NCBI RefSeq assembly: GCF_037975245.1
Contig: NC_092568.1
Coordinates: 31,201,501 to 31,265,500, forward strand
Direction of reading: 5' to 3'
DNA length: 64,000 nucleotides
Origin: Apostichopus japonicus
Lineage: Eukaryota > Echinodermata > Holothuroidea > Aspidochirotida > Stichopodidae
Notes under the pieces: generated by a model
What the model saw: the letters and a program-made list of their open reading frames with translations, nothing else
Databases searched by the model: none
Told to the model about the DNA's origin: nothing
In this document: in pieces, positions 37,140 through 49,400 of the stretch
Layout: each line of letters starts with the position of its first letter
How positions within the stretch are numbered: position 1 is the stretch's first letter
Program-made: the position numbers and the translations under genes

Positions 37140-37462
37140 GTTTATCTGGATTTTCTTTATATCAACCAGATAAAGTTTTATCTGGCCCAGATATGGAAGC
37201 CATAACATTTAACCAGATCAAATTTTATATGGGCCATATAAAAGTTTATCTAGATTTTCTTTATATCAACCAGATAAAGTTTTATCTGGCCCAAATATGG
37301 ATGCAAAAAATTTAACCAGATCAAATTTTATATGGGCCATATAAAAGTTTATCTACATTTTCTTTATATCAACCAGATAAAGTTTTATCTGGCCCAGATA
37401 TGGATGCAATAAAATTTAACCAGATCAAATTTTATATGGGCCATATAAAGCTTTATTTTATA
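37140..37462. repeat. ~104-bp tandem repeat, three copies
   Basis: Units begin near 37140, 37245 and 37348 with TTTATCT(G/A/C)(G/C)A. Each contains AACCAGATAAAGTTTTATCT and TATGGGCCATATAAA. CCAGATA and TATCTGG phrases recur in both orientations, so the unit is itself self-complementary in part, and related phrases continue to about 37560. Confidence 0.85.
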
Positions 37463-39925
37463 TCATGTTATATCTGCCCAATTTTTTATCTGGCCAGATA
37501 TAAATTCCTGATCTGGAGCATATCTGGCCCAGATTGAAATTCCAGATCTGGGCCAGATCTGGGATTTCGGTAAGGGTAGCTATCATCATGACACATATAT
37601 GTAGCAACACTACTACGCGTAGTAGTCAAATCTTGGGTGTATATGTAGACTACCATATCGATCGTTTCCAGCCCCAACCCGGATCCAACCCGGCCCCAAC
37701 CCCCATCAATCCTAACCCATGTATGACTCAGGCCCATGGTCGTAAACCAGCCTTACCGCACTCTGGGTAAGATATGTAGAGTGTGGTTGACGGTTGAGTT
37801 AAGACAGTTCTCTGACACGTCACTTGACTGGGAAACAGCGACGTACAACGTACTGCTAATGTTCTCCCCAAATGAAATGACTATCCCTGACAAGGGAACA
37901 TCCCCAGTCCCTCCCACCCACCCCCCCACCATGGAGTTTCCTTGACACAGTCTACACATTCGGCCATGAACACGTGTTACCAGTACGTGTACGTGTTTCC
38001 GTTGTTCATCTGTGTGATTGAAAAGACAATATAAAACAATCAGCTATGGGAAATAGTGGACGTATCGTAATAAAAAGGAAGCATATTGTGCGAGCATTTC
38101 AACAGCTTCACAGAACCCCTTCCCACACACCTTCATTCTTCCACTTTCTTTTTTGTTTACAATATGCTGACACTGTTAAACCGTCTTCAACACATGCACT
38201 GTATCTATTGCTTCGCTTCACTCTACCTAGACCCGTCTGTCCACAAAATCGGTCTTTCAAATCGGCAATCAGAATCGGGGCTAAACAATCAGCCTAATTT
38301 AATTCAATTTATTCCACCAACCATAGTATATTTGAAGAGAGTGTATATCGACCCCTGCAAAAATAAAAGCTATTCAACCAAAAATAATTAACACTTTTCA
38401 ACCAACCTTTACACTAAAGACTGTCTCAATTCCCCAATCTCGTCTTAACTACAATTCAGTCTATGCAGCGAACCGTCACATTTGCAGACGGTGGGTGTAG
38501 CCTATACCTATTCTTCCACGCAATTCAAAGATATATCAACCTATAAATTTCTATATACCATGCAGTGTAAAATTCATTCCTAAAATGTTCCTTTCCGCCA
38601 TAGGTTTCGAGCCTTTCCGACATGGCGGAACCATGACCGAAAGGCTCGAGGTAGCATACGCCCATTAAAAGCCTTATTGACTTACACACTAAATCACAAA
38701 AGTAATGTGGTCTTTAAGTCTAGATAGAAGTTTTCACTAGCTAAACGCTACCCATCACCGGATAGCTGACAAATTGGCCTTTCATGGAATTATCAATTTT
38801 CCGTATCATGACCATGTAGATTTTTTGCTACCCGAGCCGGAAGTTTTCGTCACTTGTAAACAAACCTCTTCACTCAGTGGTAAAAAAAAAAAATTCATAC
38901 GCTGCTCCTGGGAGACCTAAATGGGCCTAAAATTGCCTCAATTGACCAAATTTTCTCACCACGTGTACTTCCATTCATGCTCTTCAACAGGCAAACCACA
39001 AAAAAACTAGATCATGATTGATAACAGGTCACAAAAGATGTTCTCCTGCTGCTTTTTGGCACTTTTCCTGAAAGAGAACGATCGAGCGGATTGATATAGA
39101 CTCTAATGGGAGTATGCAGGGGCGTATCCAGGATTTTCTAACCCGGGGGCGCGAATAACTATCTAAGCGGAGCGCCACCATCGGTTGGCGCGCAGCGTAC
39201 AAGAAAATTTCTGGTTTTGACACCCCCCCAGATCACCGGAAATGGCACATCTCGGGCTTGAAATTGACCAACTAGATGTTCACTTTTGCCTGAATAACCA
39301 AGTATTTTCCCAATATTTTTTTCCCCATCCATAACCTTTTTGAAGATTGTCACCAGTCACCCATCATGTTCGACCTCATTGCATCTCATGTGGATCATAG
39401 CTTATGTAGGTGATTCAACGTCGCGGCCCACAATACCCGTCAGCCCTACTTTTCAAGGTTTTAAGCCCATTATTCGTTCAGAATTTGAAAATTCACACTA
39501 CTTGTAAAATAAATTCACCTCAAAAAATACCCATAATGTTGCACAAAATTGCTTCTATGGACAGCCAATACAGAAAAACCTCCACGTTTAGGATTGTTTG
39601 TCAGGGAAATTTCGAAAATGCAGACACAGTTAATTTATTGGTGCATGGACGCACATCAGTCTTGGATAATGGTGGGGACGCGTGTCTGTTCTCTGATATT
39701 ATACAACACCTAATTATATTCCGGCCATTTGATTGGTCAATTGCTCGTCGATTGCATGCAAAATCCGCACTATTGCACGCTATGATGATAGAATCATGCT
39801 TTATACTTTTTTGATAGCACTTTTTTCAATGGTAAGAGAGCAGTGAAACCTGTCAGTTCAAAACAATCTGTTGCATGAGTGCATTTTACATCCAATTATA
39901 TCCAAATTTGAAGGTGTTGTATAAA

Positions 39926-40094
39926 ACAAATAATGAATGGTTTCCATTCGTGCAATAGTGCAAATATTTCATTCGTTGAAAGATGTAATTTGTTCCATTC
40001 AACTCGGCTGAGCCTCGTTGAATGGAACAAATTACATCTTTCAACGAATGAAATATTTGCACTATTGCACGAATGGAAACCATTCATTATTTGT
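39926..40094. repeat. Perfect 78-bp hairpin, 13-bp loop
   Basis: 39926-40003 and 40017-40094 are exact reverse complements over all 78 positions; the loop is TCGGCTGAGCCTC. Perfect identity in an otherwise diverged repeat block implies recent formation, ongoing correction between arms, or an assembly effect. Confidence 0.92.
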
Positions 40095-40104
40095 ATACTA
40101 TCTA

Positions 40105-40577
40105 AGCGGGGTATCCAGGGGGGCGTTGGGAGCGCGCGCCCCCCGGGTAAGAAAAAGAGGAGAGAAAAAAAAAGAGAGAAGAAAAAGGGAAAAAAGAGGG
40201 GAAAAGACGAGGAAGGAGAGGAAGGAAGGGAAAAGAAAAGAAAAAGGAGGGAAGAGAAGAAAAACGCCAAGACACCGGGAAGAGAAAGAGGAACAGTGAC
40301 ATAATTACAGTGCTGATCCCTATGATATACACATGGTAGCCAGTGACGGATCGAGGATTTCGGAAGGGGCGTTCGCCTCAGCCTACCCCTTACACCGACA
40401 ACTCCATTTTTGACGTTTCCATATTTCCTCTCTCACTGATGTATATATATATACTATATATAGTATATCATGACGCGTGTGTGTGTATGGACGCCTTAAA
40501 CAATTGTAAAATTGTGCTATGAAACCAACTGTGTCTGGTCTTGACCTCGACCGAGTCGTCGGGGAACATGACGCATT
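40105..40577. repeat. Dispersed repeat, copy 1
   Basis: Starts GGTATCCAGGGGGGCGTTGG, passes through a long G/A-rich tract and ends near ACATGACGCATTTCG. A directly oriented copy is at 51156-51520. Confidence 0.85.
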
Positions 40578-42717
40578 TCGCTATTAGCCCATATGCCATT
40601 AACCTATATGCGAACTGCACTAGACATATGTCATTCGATTCAACACTGTCATGCAGAAATAAAATGTTACCCCACCCCTAGTACCGTAACTCATACAATG
40701 AATCTAAAAATAAATTCCGCATGCGATTTGAGAATTGAGCACATTTCCTGTGAATATCATGTAGTGGATCCAAAGGCGTATCATTGCCGGCGAGGGGGGG
40801 GGGGGGCGGACGCACCCATCACTTTTTGAGATTGTCCCCATCTGCATGAAAACGCGCGCCCCACAACCCTACGCCCACCCCTCCAATCGCTTCCCGATGA
40901 GTTACGAAACCAGACCCATCATATACAAAAGTCTACTTGGATTATTTGTTCCCTGACTTTTTTCTGCAAACGCCCATGCATTTCCCCAAACTAAATTTCT
41001 AAGCCATGAGATCTAAAACTTAAGGAGGTTTGGGAGCACCATTGGGTCTGGGAAGTGTTATTTCCGGTGATCTGGGACGTATATTTGCCAAGACTTCTTG
41101 TACGATACTCGCGAACCCATGGTCGCGCTCCGCTTAGTTAGTATCAGAGAACAGACACGCGTCCCCACCATTATTCAAGACTGATGTGCGTCCATGCACC
41201 AATAAATTAACTGTGTCTGCATTTTCGTATTTCCCTGACAAACAATCCTAAACGTGGAGGTTTTCTGTATTGGCTGTCCAAAGAAGCAATTTTGTGCAAC
41301 ATTATGGGTATGTTTTGAGGTGAATTTATTTTACAAGAAGTGTGAATTTTCAAATTCTGAACGAATAATGGGCTTAAAACCTTGAAAAGTAGGGCTGACG
41401 GGTATTGTGGGCCGCGACGTTGAATCACCTACAAAAGCAATGATCCACATGAGATGCTATGAGGTCGAACATGATGGGTGACTGGTGACAATCTTCAAAA
41501 AGGTTATGGATGGGGAAAAAAATATTGGGAAAATACTTGGTTACTCAGGCAAAAGTGAACATCTAGTTGGTCATTTTCAAGCCCGAGATGTGCCATTTCC
41601 GGTGATCCGGGGGGTGTCAAAACCAGAAATTTTCTTGTACGCTGCGCGCCAACCGATGGTGGCGCTCCGCTTAGATAGTAATTCGCGCCCCCCGGGTTAG
41701 AAAATCCTGGATACGCCCCTGCGGCATCAATTGCTTATCGGAGTGTAAGTTAACCTTACAGGTATACCATAACACAATCAGAGTAGCGTATAGGTCCGCC
41801 TGGCCTAAGGTGGCATACTCCTATTAGAGTCTAAATCAGTATGGTATCCATCGGGATCTGTTTTTTGTGAGTGGCTTGAATGTTGAAGAGAATGAATGGA
41901 AGTACATGTGGTGCCAAAATCGGGTAAATTGAGGCAATATTAGACCCCTTAGGCCTCCCAGGAGCAACGTACGAAAATTGTTTGCTACTGAGTGAAGAGG
42001 TTTGTTTACAAGTGACGAAACTGCTTAAGGCTCTGATAGCAACAAATCTGCATGGTCATGATTCGGAAAATTGATGGTGCCATGAAAGGCCAACTTGTCA
42101 GCTAGATATCCAGTGATGGGAAGCGTTTAGCTAATGAGAACTTTTATCTATAGGCATAGAGACCACATTACTGTGGTGATTTAGTATATAAGTACATTGG
42201 GATTTCGATGAGCGTCTGCTACCCTTAATGGTCCTAAATGGACCTACCGACTGAAATGACTCGTTTCACAACGTCTCAGTCTTCATCCTAAGGTATGGTG
42301 GATGATGAAATAAACTACTGATATGTTCTAAAAAGGTCGATTGAAAGTGATTCAAGGCGTGTTAGAAAATCTTTGAAGAAACAGAAGATCCACAGTGGTA
42401 AACATCGAAATATACAATTATATGCCAATGCTGGCAGATATATATATATATTTTTTTTTGGGGGGGGGGGGAGGATGTTGGTGTGGTATCCTACTGTACT
42501 AAATTTTTACCTCTGCTAGTTCAAACTCTAGACCGTCGTGCTGGCAAAATTTGAATGTATTATGATACATGCCCAGTCATCAGCTACCATAATGGCGAGT
42601 AAGACATGCCGGTTGAAAACATATATCGATGTACTAGCAGCCTTGGAAAGTGACGAAATTTAGTATGCAAGTCAATGATAGCAATGAATTGTGGTATAGG
42701 ACACCTACGGAAGCCGA

Positions 42718-43369
42718 CATAGGCGTACGGGACCATTTCAGTTTGGGGGGGGGGGCAGAAACTTTTGTGCCCGAAAGTTCCCGTGACACTATCTAAGCGG
42801 AGCGCCACCATCAGTTGGCGCGTAGCGTACAATAATTTTTTTGGCAAAAAAATGCCTCTCAGATTGCCGGAAATGGCACTTCTGGGGCCTTGCAAGTTGC
42901 ATCTAAACATTCTTTATTTTATAATCTCACGTTTTAGAAATTTACACTTCCCCAGAAGTTTGGTAAATTAGAAGAAGAAAAACTGGTAACATCACTTTGA
43001 AGGGGAAAAATAGGACAGTTTATTTTTCCTGTTAATAATTTTGGGCGATAGTGCAAAAAGCGTGGTAGCCAAGATGAGCTGCGCTTACGGTGGTGTTACA
43101 CGGAAATATTCGGGCAACATGATGCTAAATCAAGAAAATCATTAGGCCTATATTAATGTCACAAAACAAATAACACAAAACGCTTTCCAAGGAATTGTCG
43201 GGCAAAAATTTGAAAAAAAATTCGGGCAAGTTACTGCATATTTATATATATATTTTTTCTCCTCTTAGGCTGCCCGAATTTTTCAGGACTTTTGACCGAA
43301 TTTCTTGTCCTCTGGAAATTTGGGGGCAGTCTGCCCCCTGCCCCCCCCCCCCCGCCTCGTACGCCTATG
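42718..43369. mobile_element. hAT-like non-autonomous element with CATAGGCGTAC ends
   Basis: Ends CATAGGCGTACGGG and CCTCGTACGCCTATG; flanks GAAGCCGA and GAAGCCGG match at 7 of 8 positions. Internal TTCGGGCAA/GCCCGAATTTTT phrases recur. No transposase. Confidence 0.7.
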
Positions 43370-43715
43370 GAAGCCGGTTAATTGCTAGGAATTGATATGC
43401 GTTTTCTGGAGCATGTAAGCATATCGTCCATTAATCCGCGTATGTGGTTTGTTTTGCTCTTGTCGGTGCGAAGTCGGAAACAATTAGTACGGATACAAGG
43501 CGGCGGCTATACACAGGCAACGCTATCGTGAAAATAAAGTTATAAAGAGAGATTCGTACGTTTACATGCAAATTATCCTTTTTTTCAGTTTTATATATGT
43601 AGGAATATCACAAAAGTGTATAAATGGATATATTTGAGACAAGAATTTTAAACTTTACAAACAAATGGAAAAATAAAGAGATCGTTACTAAACAAATTTA
43701 AAACCATGACCTTTT

Positions 43716-43755
43716 CATTACCTTACCTTACCTTACCTTACATTACATTACTTTA
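43716..43755. repeat. TTACC/TTACA simple repeat
   Basis: ACCTT repeated, then ACATT; a short pentanucleotide tract. Confidence 0.9.
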
Positions 43756-44442
43756 AAAATAATATACAAAATTAGTTGGATGAAGATATCAAGTACCGTA
43801 ATGAAGATTTAATTTTTTGGGGAGAAAAGCCTATAGGGTAGTCATTTCATGTTGAAGCGATACATTGCTCTTGTCATACCCGTAAAATGGCGGAAATACA
43901 GACAATTCAAGCAAATATGAACAAAAACTAACACAAACAAGAAGAAGGAAGGGTGAATTTTGAATCACGTGAGACACAATATAATATGGTCCTTCAAGTG
44001 AATGTGAATTCTTAACACGTGCACTGTCTAGGCATTACGCCGGAACACATACCCCCCCCCCCCCCCCAACAAAAAGAATTGGAACGTATGTTACCCAGCA
44101 CTGGGTATTTATGTATCCAACCAACTTTTCATGAAGTTTTGCAAAATAAAAAGTCAAATTCGTGCAATTTTGACCAATGAATCACTTTTTGGCATATCAA
44201 TATTAGTTAAACTGGCGTAATTTTACTTCATTGGGGGCACTAAAATCTTTACCCAACTTTGGTTGGATACATAACTTCCCATTTACATAGGTAAACTGTT
44301 TGCCCAACCCTTCCAGAGTCTATATATGACATGAAAACATTCGATCACTCTTTTAAATAAAGACTGATCTGCACATTTTGACGTTGTTACATGAGGAGGA
44401 GGAGGAGGAGGAGGAGGGAGGAAGGATAGAGCTGCCTTGACG

Positions 44443-44443
<1 letters not shown>

Positions 44444-44489
<46 letters not shown>

Positions 44490-44510
44490 ATATATACATA
44501 TATATATATG

Positions 44511-44575
<65 letters not shown>

Positions 44576-44580
44576 ATATA

Positions 44581-44636
<56 letters not shown>

Positions 44637-44660
44637 TAAATATAAATATAAAAATATATC
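44444..44660. repeat. Long TA microsatellite
   Basis: About 200 bp of (TA)n with sparse interruptions, preceded by a GGA trinucleotide run at 44394-44420. Confidence 0.95.
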
Positions 44661-44893
44661 ATATCATGTGCTATTATATACAATGAAATGCAGACATGCA
44701 GTCGCGTCATGGTACAAACTTTTTATGAACTTTTGATAATTTAATACTGTTCGAGTTACAGGCACCAGTTTATGTAAAACCTGGGGCAGGCGTGACAACG
44801 TTGTTGGCCTTTTTCGATGAGTATCCCTTGTTCTTTGATATTGAAATTCTTCAACCAATACCGGTAATTTTAACCGGTATATATGTAGCGGTA

Positions 44894-45257
44894 CAGTGGC
44901 GTAGGAAGGTACTTTTGAGTGGGGGGCTGAAGACTGATGGCCAGTCTGGGGGAGGGGTCTAAGGGGAGGGGGTGTCCCCCTCCCCTTTGGAATTTTTTGC
45001 ATTTCCAGGTCGCCTCAGATGCAATTTGGTGCAATATAGCACACTTCAACACCCACTCCATTTTGTAAACTTAATTTTGTATTTTCACCTGGCCTTAGAT
45101 GCAATTTGGTGCTCCATATGAGATTTTTTTTCTCATTTGGAAATGAAAAAGGGGTTTTCTGACTTGCGAACCGGGGGGGCGGAATGATACTTCCGCCCCT
45201 CCACATTTTTCACTGGGGGGGCTGGCGCCCCCAGCCCCCCCGGTTCCTACGCCCTTG
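44894..45257. mobile_element. hAT-type MITE with perfect 8-bp target duplication
   Basis: Ends CAGTGGCGTAGGAA and TTCCTACGCCCTTG. TAGCGGTA lies immediately outside each end (44886-44893, 45258-45265). Internal AGATGCAATTTGGTG repeats twice. Non-coding. Confidence 0.85.
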
Positions 45258-45265
45258 TAGCGGTA

Positions 45266-46189
45266 TATCGCTTATATCGCTATATCAGTAAAGCGATCGG
45301 AAATTTGATATCGACCGATAGAGGAACTTCGAAGTTACGGGGATGACCTATAGTTACCGTCCTTATGGGCATGTCTATTATTGTAGGGGATGTTACACAA
45401 TCAACTGCTTGATAACTTGGACCCAAATAATTCAATTCGAGTATACAGCTGCGTGAATTTTAATAAAATCATTAAATTTGATAACAAAAACGTTATAGAG
45501 ATACTTATCAAGAAGTGCATGTCTGGAATGTCTAACACGCGTACCACTATATGTTATGGTTATCCGATGCAACACCGTAATTTCAATAGAACTAATTTTA
45601 CGTCTTCAAATAGCACGATTTAACCGATTTGTTCTGGGAAAATAATGTATGTTTTTATCCTCGGGTGCTCTGTCGTTTATATACGGATTATATAAAAAAT
45701 ATCAGGCCTTGTTAAAACTTATTCTCTTTGTTGAGTTTATTCATGACCCGAGGTCACGACACAGGACAACAATGCGAACTTAAAAGATTAAAAGCAAGAT
45801 GTAGAATCAGACAGGCAGAGAACCCCCCTCCTACCCCCGAATAAAAAACACACCATATTCAATTTGAAAAGAGCCCGCAGGGATTGAGGGTGAAGGAGTT
45901 TTGTTTCTGCCCCTCACGTTTTAATATTTGGGTGCACCATGCGGCAAATCTTTCAGCTGTATAGTATGTATCAGCAAAAGTACTACCAGCCAATCAAATG
46001 ATCAACCCTTTGTATCGAAATTTGTACTATATATACATATATATGTATGTAAATAGGAACATCTGAGCCACCGTAGACTTGATAAAAAAATTCATCTGCC
46101 ATCACAGTATGCGGGAGCATTCCATGTAAGGTACGTTATAGGACCTGTTGAAACCGTTACTCCGCCCTGGGTAAATGGGTATAAAATGG
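45266..46189. other. 3' flank of SLCO gene B, no gene seen
   Basis: AT-rich. AATAAA on the minus strand at about 45736-45741 is a possible distant polyadenylation signal for gene B. Confidence 0.35.
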
Positions 46190-46235
46190 CATATATATAT
46201 ATATACATACATATATATAAATGTATATACATATA

Positions 46236-46289
<54 letters not shown>

Positions 46290-46312
46290 GGCCTTTATAT
46301 ATATATATAGGC

Positions 46313-46343
<31 letters not shown>
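46190..46343. repeat. TA-rich microsatellite directly after the SLCO gene B stop
   Basis: (TA)n with two GGCCTTTATATA interruptions. It begins only a few bases past the stop codon, so it would be in the 3' UTR. Confidence 0.9.
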
Positions 46344-46346
<3 letters not shown>

Positions 46347-46439
46347 TCAAATTTCGGCTTCCAGTCCCTTATTTTCAATGCCTGTCTTGGTCGCATCCAT
46401 CTCAACTGCCCCGTTAGATGCAATCAAATTCTCTTCCTC
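46347..46439 (-). CDS. SLCO-like: SLCO gene B exon 8 (terminal)
   Basis: 93 bp after an ATTATTTTCAG acceptor, phase 0, encoding 30 polar residues beginning [15 protein letters not shown] and ending TGA. Acidic, with no membrane segment, as expected of an OATP cytoplasmic tail. Confidence 0.85.
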   Translation of the reverse strand, partial: EEENLIASNGAVEMDATKTGIENKGLEAEI

Positions 46440-49400
46440 CTGAAAATAATGGAAAGATTCGGGAAAGTGTTACATTTTGCTCAAAGGGTAGGGGACAACC
46501 TTTCCCCCCTTCCCCCGTCGACATCGTATTCCCTTCCCTCAGTACAAACATTTTACTTCCGCATCAGCCTTTGCCAACTTTCACAGATCAGCATTACAAG
46601 TTGAACAAAAAGGTTTTATAACCGATCGAGATCTTTATTTCTCACGTTAAGTTGTATGAAATAAGAGAAATAACTAGAAGAATCAAAATGTTTGTCATCA
46701 CAAGGTTTCCATCACTCTTAAGTCCAAAGAAAGGAAATTTACTCTTAACTTGAAAGGAGTTTGATAATGAACCCCCACCCCACCCACTACTTAATCTTTT
46801 AAAACCTTAACCTTTGGTATTATATAACTGCTTGCATAAAATTTAATTAACTGCAAGCTTGTATAACATTGTATTCAGCGCAGTGTAAGAGGTACCGTAC
46901 GTTGGTATGAAGTCACTCAGTTATTAGGGTTGAAGTTTTACTGTCAACTTCCTGCATGGACCCTCTCAATGAGAGATAGAAGAAACCAAGCCAGTTTGTA
47001 TTCTCGTAAAATATCCATTTTCTTCTTATTCTCCGACATTCACATGGTCTTGAAATTATAAAGTAGATTTCCTCTACTTTCATGGTTTTATTCCAGCACC
47101 ATAATTTGGGGGTTGTTGTGAGGGGTCGGGGGGGGGCCTATATAGCCTACTGACAATAAAATATGGGCAGTATTAATTCCCCGTTTTGATTAGATAGAGG
47201 TTAGTGTAGGCCTATACAACAAGATTGCAATTTAAACAAATACTCACTTTCTTGGCCTTCTTTCGTATTGTGTAGACTGCAATCACAGAGAATACAGTGA
47301 ATATTATACGGAGGAAAATGGTGAGTCCGTTGTAGGTATATCGTAAGGTTTCGTTGTCGTAAACGAGACAATTTCCTGTGGTTTCAGGAGCACACTGATC
47401 CCGATATCGAAGGATGCAAGGAATGTCCAGGATTGCCCCGTAAATGATAGGACCTGGAATCGAACCTTTAATATGAAAGAATGATTCGAACCTTTAAATT
47501 GACAGAATATACTTCTGTTATGTATGCAAACAGCCCTCAGTTTATTAACACCGGAAGAAGGGTTAATGGAGATACTGTATAATGTCCATGACACTGCAAG
47601 TACGAGAGCGGCGTTATAAACTTGCCGCCGAAGTAACGATTGCTCTAAGATTGAGGGTACTATGTAAAATAAACCAAAGGATTTCAAAGGTGGGGAGGGT
47701 GGATCAAATATCCCCCTGACTGATTTAGGTATATATAGTGGCTAGCATGCAGATATGTCCGTGTGTCTCCTCATTTTCTTTAGACTTTAATTTATAGGTT
47801 TATTATTAGCTCTAAAGGCAAGGATGTGCAAATAAGTATTCTTCATTTTTGTGTTAGGTTGAAAAAGGGGGTAAACACCCTAATAGCAGTGGGCTTATTC
47901 TTCACTGGCTGAATGCAAAATATCCCCCAACAGATCACCCTCGCCCCCCCCCCGCAGCCCTTTGCGTGAACCACTGATAAAGTAAACATAGTATGATATA
48001 TTGATTGACAGCATTGACCCCGGCGTCTTTATGTTTCTTAAACTTATGAAACTGAGAGTACATTATTCTTTATCACATATTTACTCCTGCTCTCCAATTG
48101 ACTGCGGGCCTGGGGCTGTACCTCAGTCCCCCTCTAATCAGGAAGAATTTTCGATAATTGCTTTCTTATCCGGATAGCAGGATAATCCAGAATTTATCAT
48201 TGTTGCGATACATTGCTGGAACCTGATCTTGAAAGGAACAGTCCCGCCCCTCACCTTTCTCGATGTTTACCATTCTACCACCCTGCCAAAATGTCCACAT
48301 TGCCAATGGGTTAACCCCAAGGGTTAACTTTTTAGGTAACTGACGTCAAAGAGTTACTTACCGAGGACTTTGCTAACGAAGTTGCTCAAGCTGAGTGTGA
48401 TCGACCTGTCCTGTTCTTCAACGCACCTTGTAAAAACAAATCCAGAAAAGAAAGGTAATTATATTGACTTATTGGTATTATAACATAAGTAGTATAAAAC
48501 ATTGTAGTGAAAAGTTTGAGATTTAGAATATATATATATAGTGATCATTCACATATCACTATATGCCATGTACCGCACAGATACTTTTGTGGGTCCAATA
48601 GGCTCTAAGTTATTGTTTACTACCAGAACTGATCAGCACTCTTAACGACGGTAATAAAGCATCAACGTTTTGAATAATCTAAGATGTTGTCAACGAAAAA
48701 GTTTTTCTTTTGCTCGAGAGAAAAAGGAGGTTAAAGAAGAGTGAACAACAAGTTAAGGTCACCCACACAGTTACTGCACCTCAAGCAATTCATCATGATA
48801 ATTCAAGGCTGAATGAAACGCCAAAAGCGCTAAAATTGTTTGTCTTATCGGATGTTGTTGTTCTTCAACATTATTATTTCTCGTTCTGTTTTTATTCAAC
48901 TCAATTATACTTATTTCCGCCCCTCTCCTCCCCTCGCTGACCTTAAACTCACCCCTGACTTACCCCCCCCTTCCCGCCCTTGTATTTCCCTCTCAGTTCC
49001 TATCTCTCCATCCTTCACGCTCCCGGGTTGGTCCGAATCTTGCTACACCGTGGGCCGTGGGTAACTGATTTTGATATAAGCTCACCTCATTGCGAGCATA
49101 AATCCTGGTATAGCAGCAAGAGTGATGACAGCCGATTGGAAAAGGCCGAGTATGAAGTAGATGAGCCATGCTCCACAGTCTTCGATTGGACAACTTCCAT
49201 CTTCTGCCTGGTACTGGGACCCGCCGGTGACATTAGATATACAAGCGCAATTACTAAAACGCTGCATGTCAACAGAAAGAAAGGAAGACCTGTTGTTTTA
49301 TTTCCTATCACTGTCAAAAAAAGATGACCTAGGAAATACAGATAATAACAAAGATCACTATATACAGAGGAGAGGCAAATGCAGGATTTTAAGAAATGAG

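Larger units (their letters stand above)
39117..41721. mobile_element. Inner foldback element with ~580-bp terminal inverted repeats
   Basis: Starts CAGGGGCGTATCCAGG and ends with its exact complement at 41721. Long terminal arms and no transposase point to a non-autonomous foldback or composite element. The same arm occurs a third time at 52310-52890 with the same end. No convincing target duplication was seen here. Confidence 0.7.
38645..42227. repeat. 3.6-kb imperfect palindrome
   Basis: Outer arms 38645-39116 and 41808-42227 are inverted and moderately diverged. Inner arms 39117-39706 and 41146-41721 are inverted and much more similar, and end in CAGGGGCGTATCCAGG. An extra 86 bp separates inner and outer arms on the right only. 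The centre holds a further perfect hairpin and a G/A-rich repeat. No protein-coding gene is supported. Confidence 0.85.

Noticed and set aside
39896..40270. 124-codon minus-strand ORF rich in Ser/Phe/Pro
   Set aside because: It runs through the perfect hairpin and a low-complexity G/A tract; composition is explained by repeats.
44437..44736. Long reading frames of alternating Tyr and Ile (also 11669, 46175, 58010, 58380, 59028)
   Set aside because: They are translations of (TA)n microsatellites, not genes.
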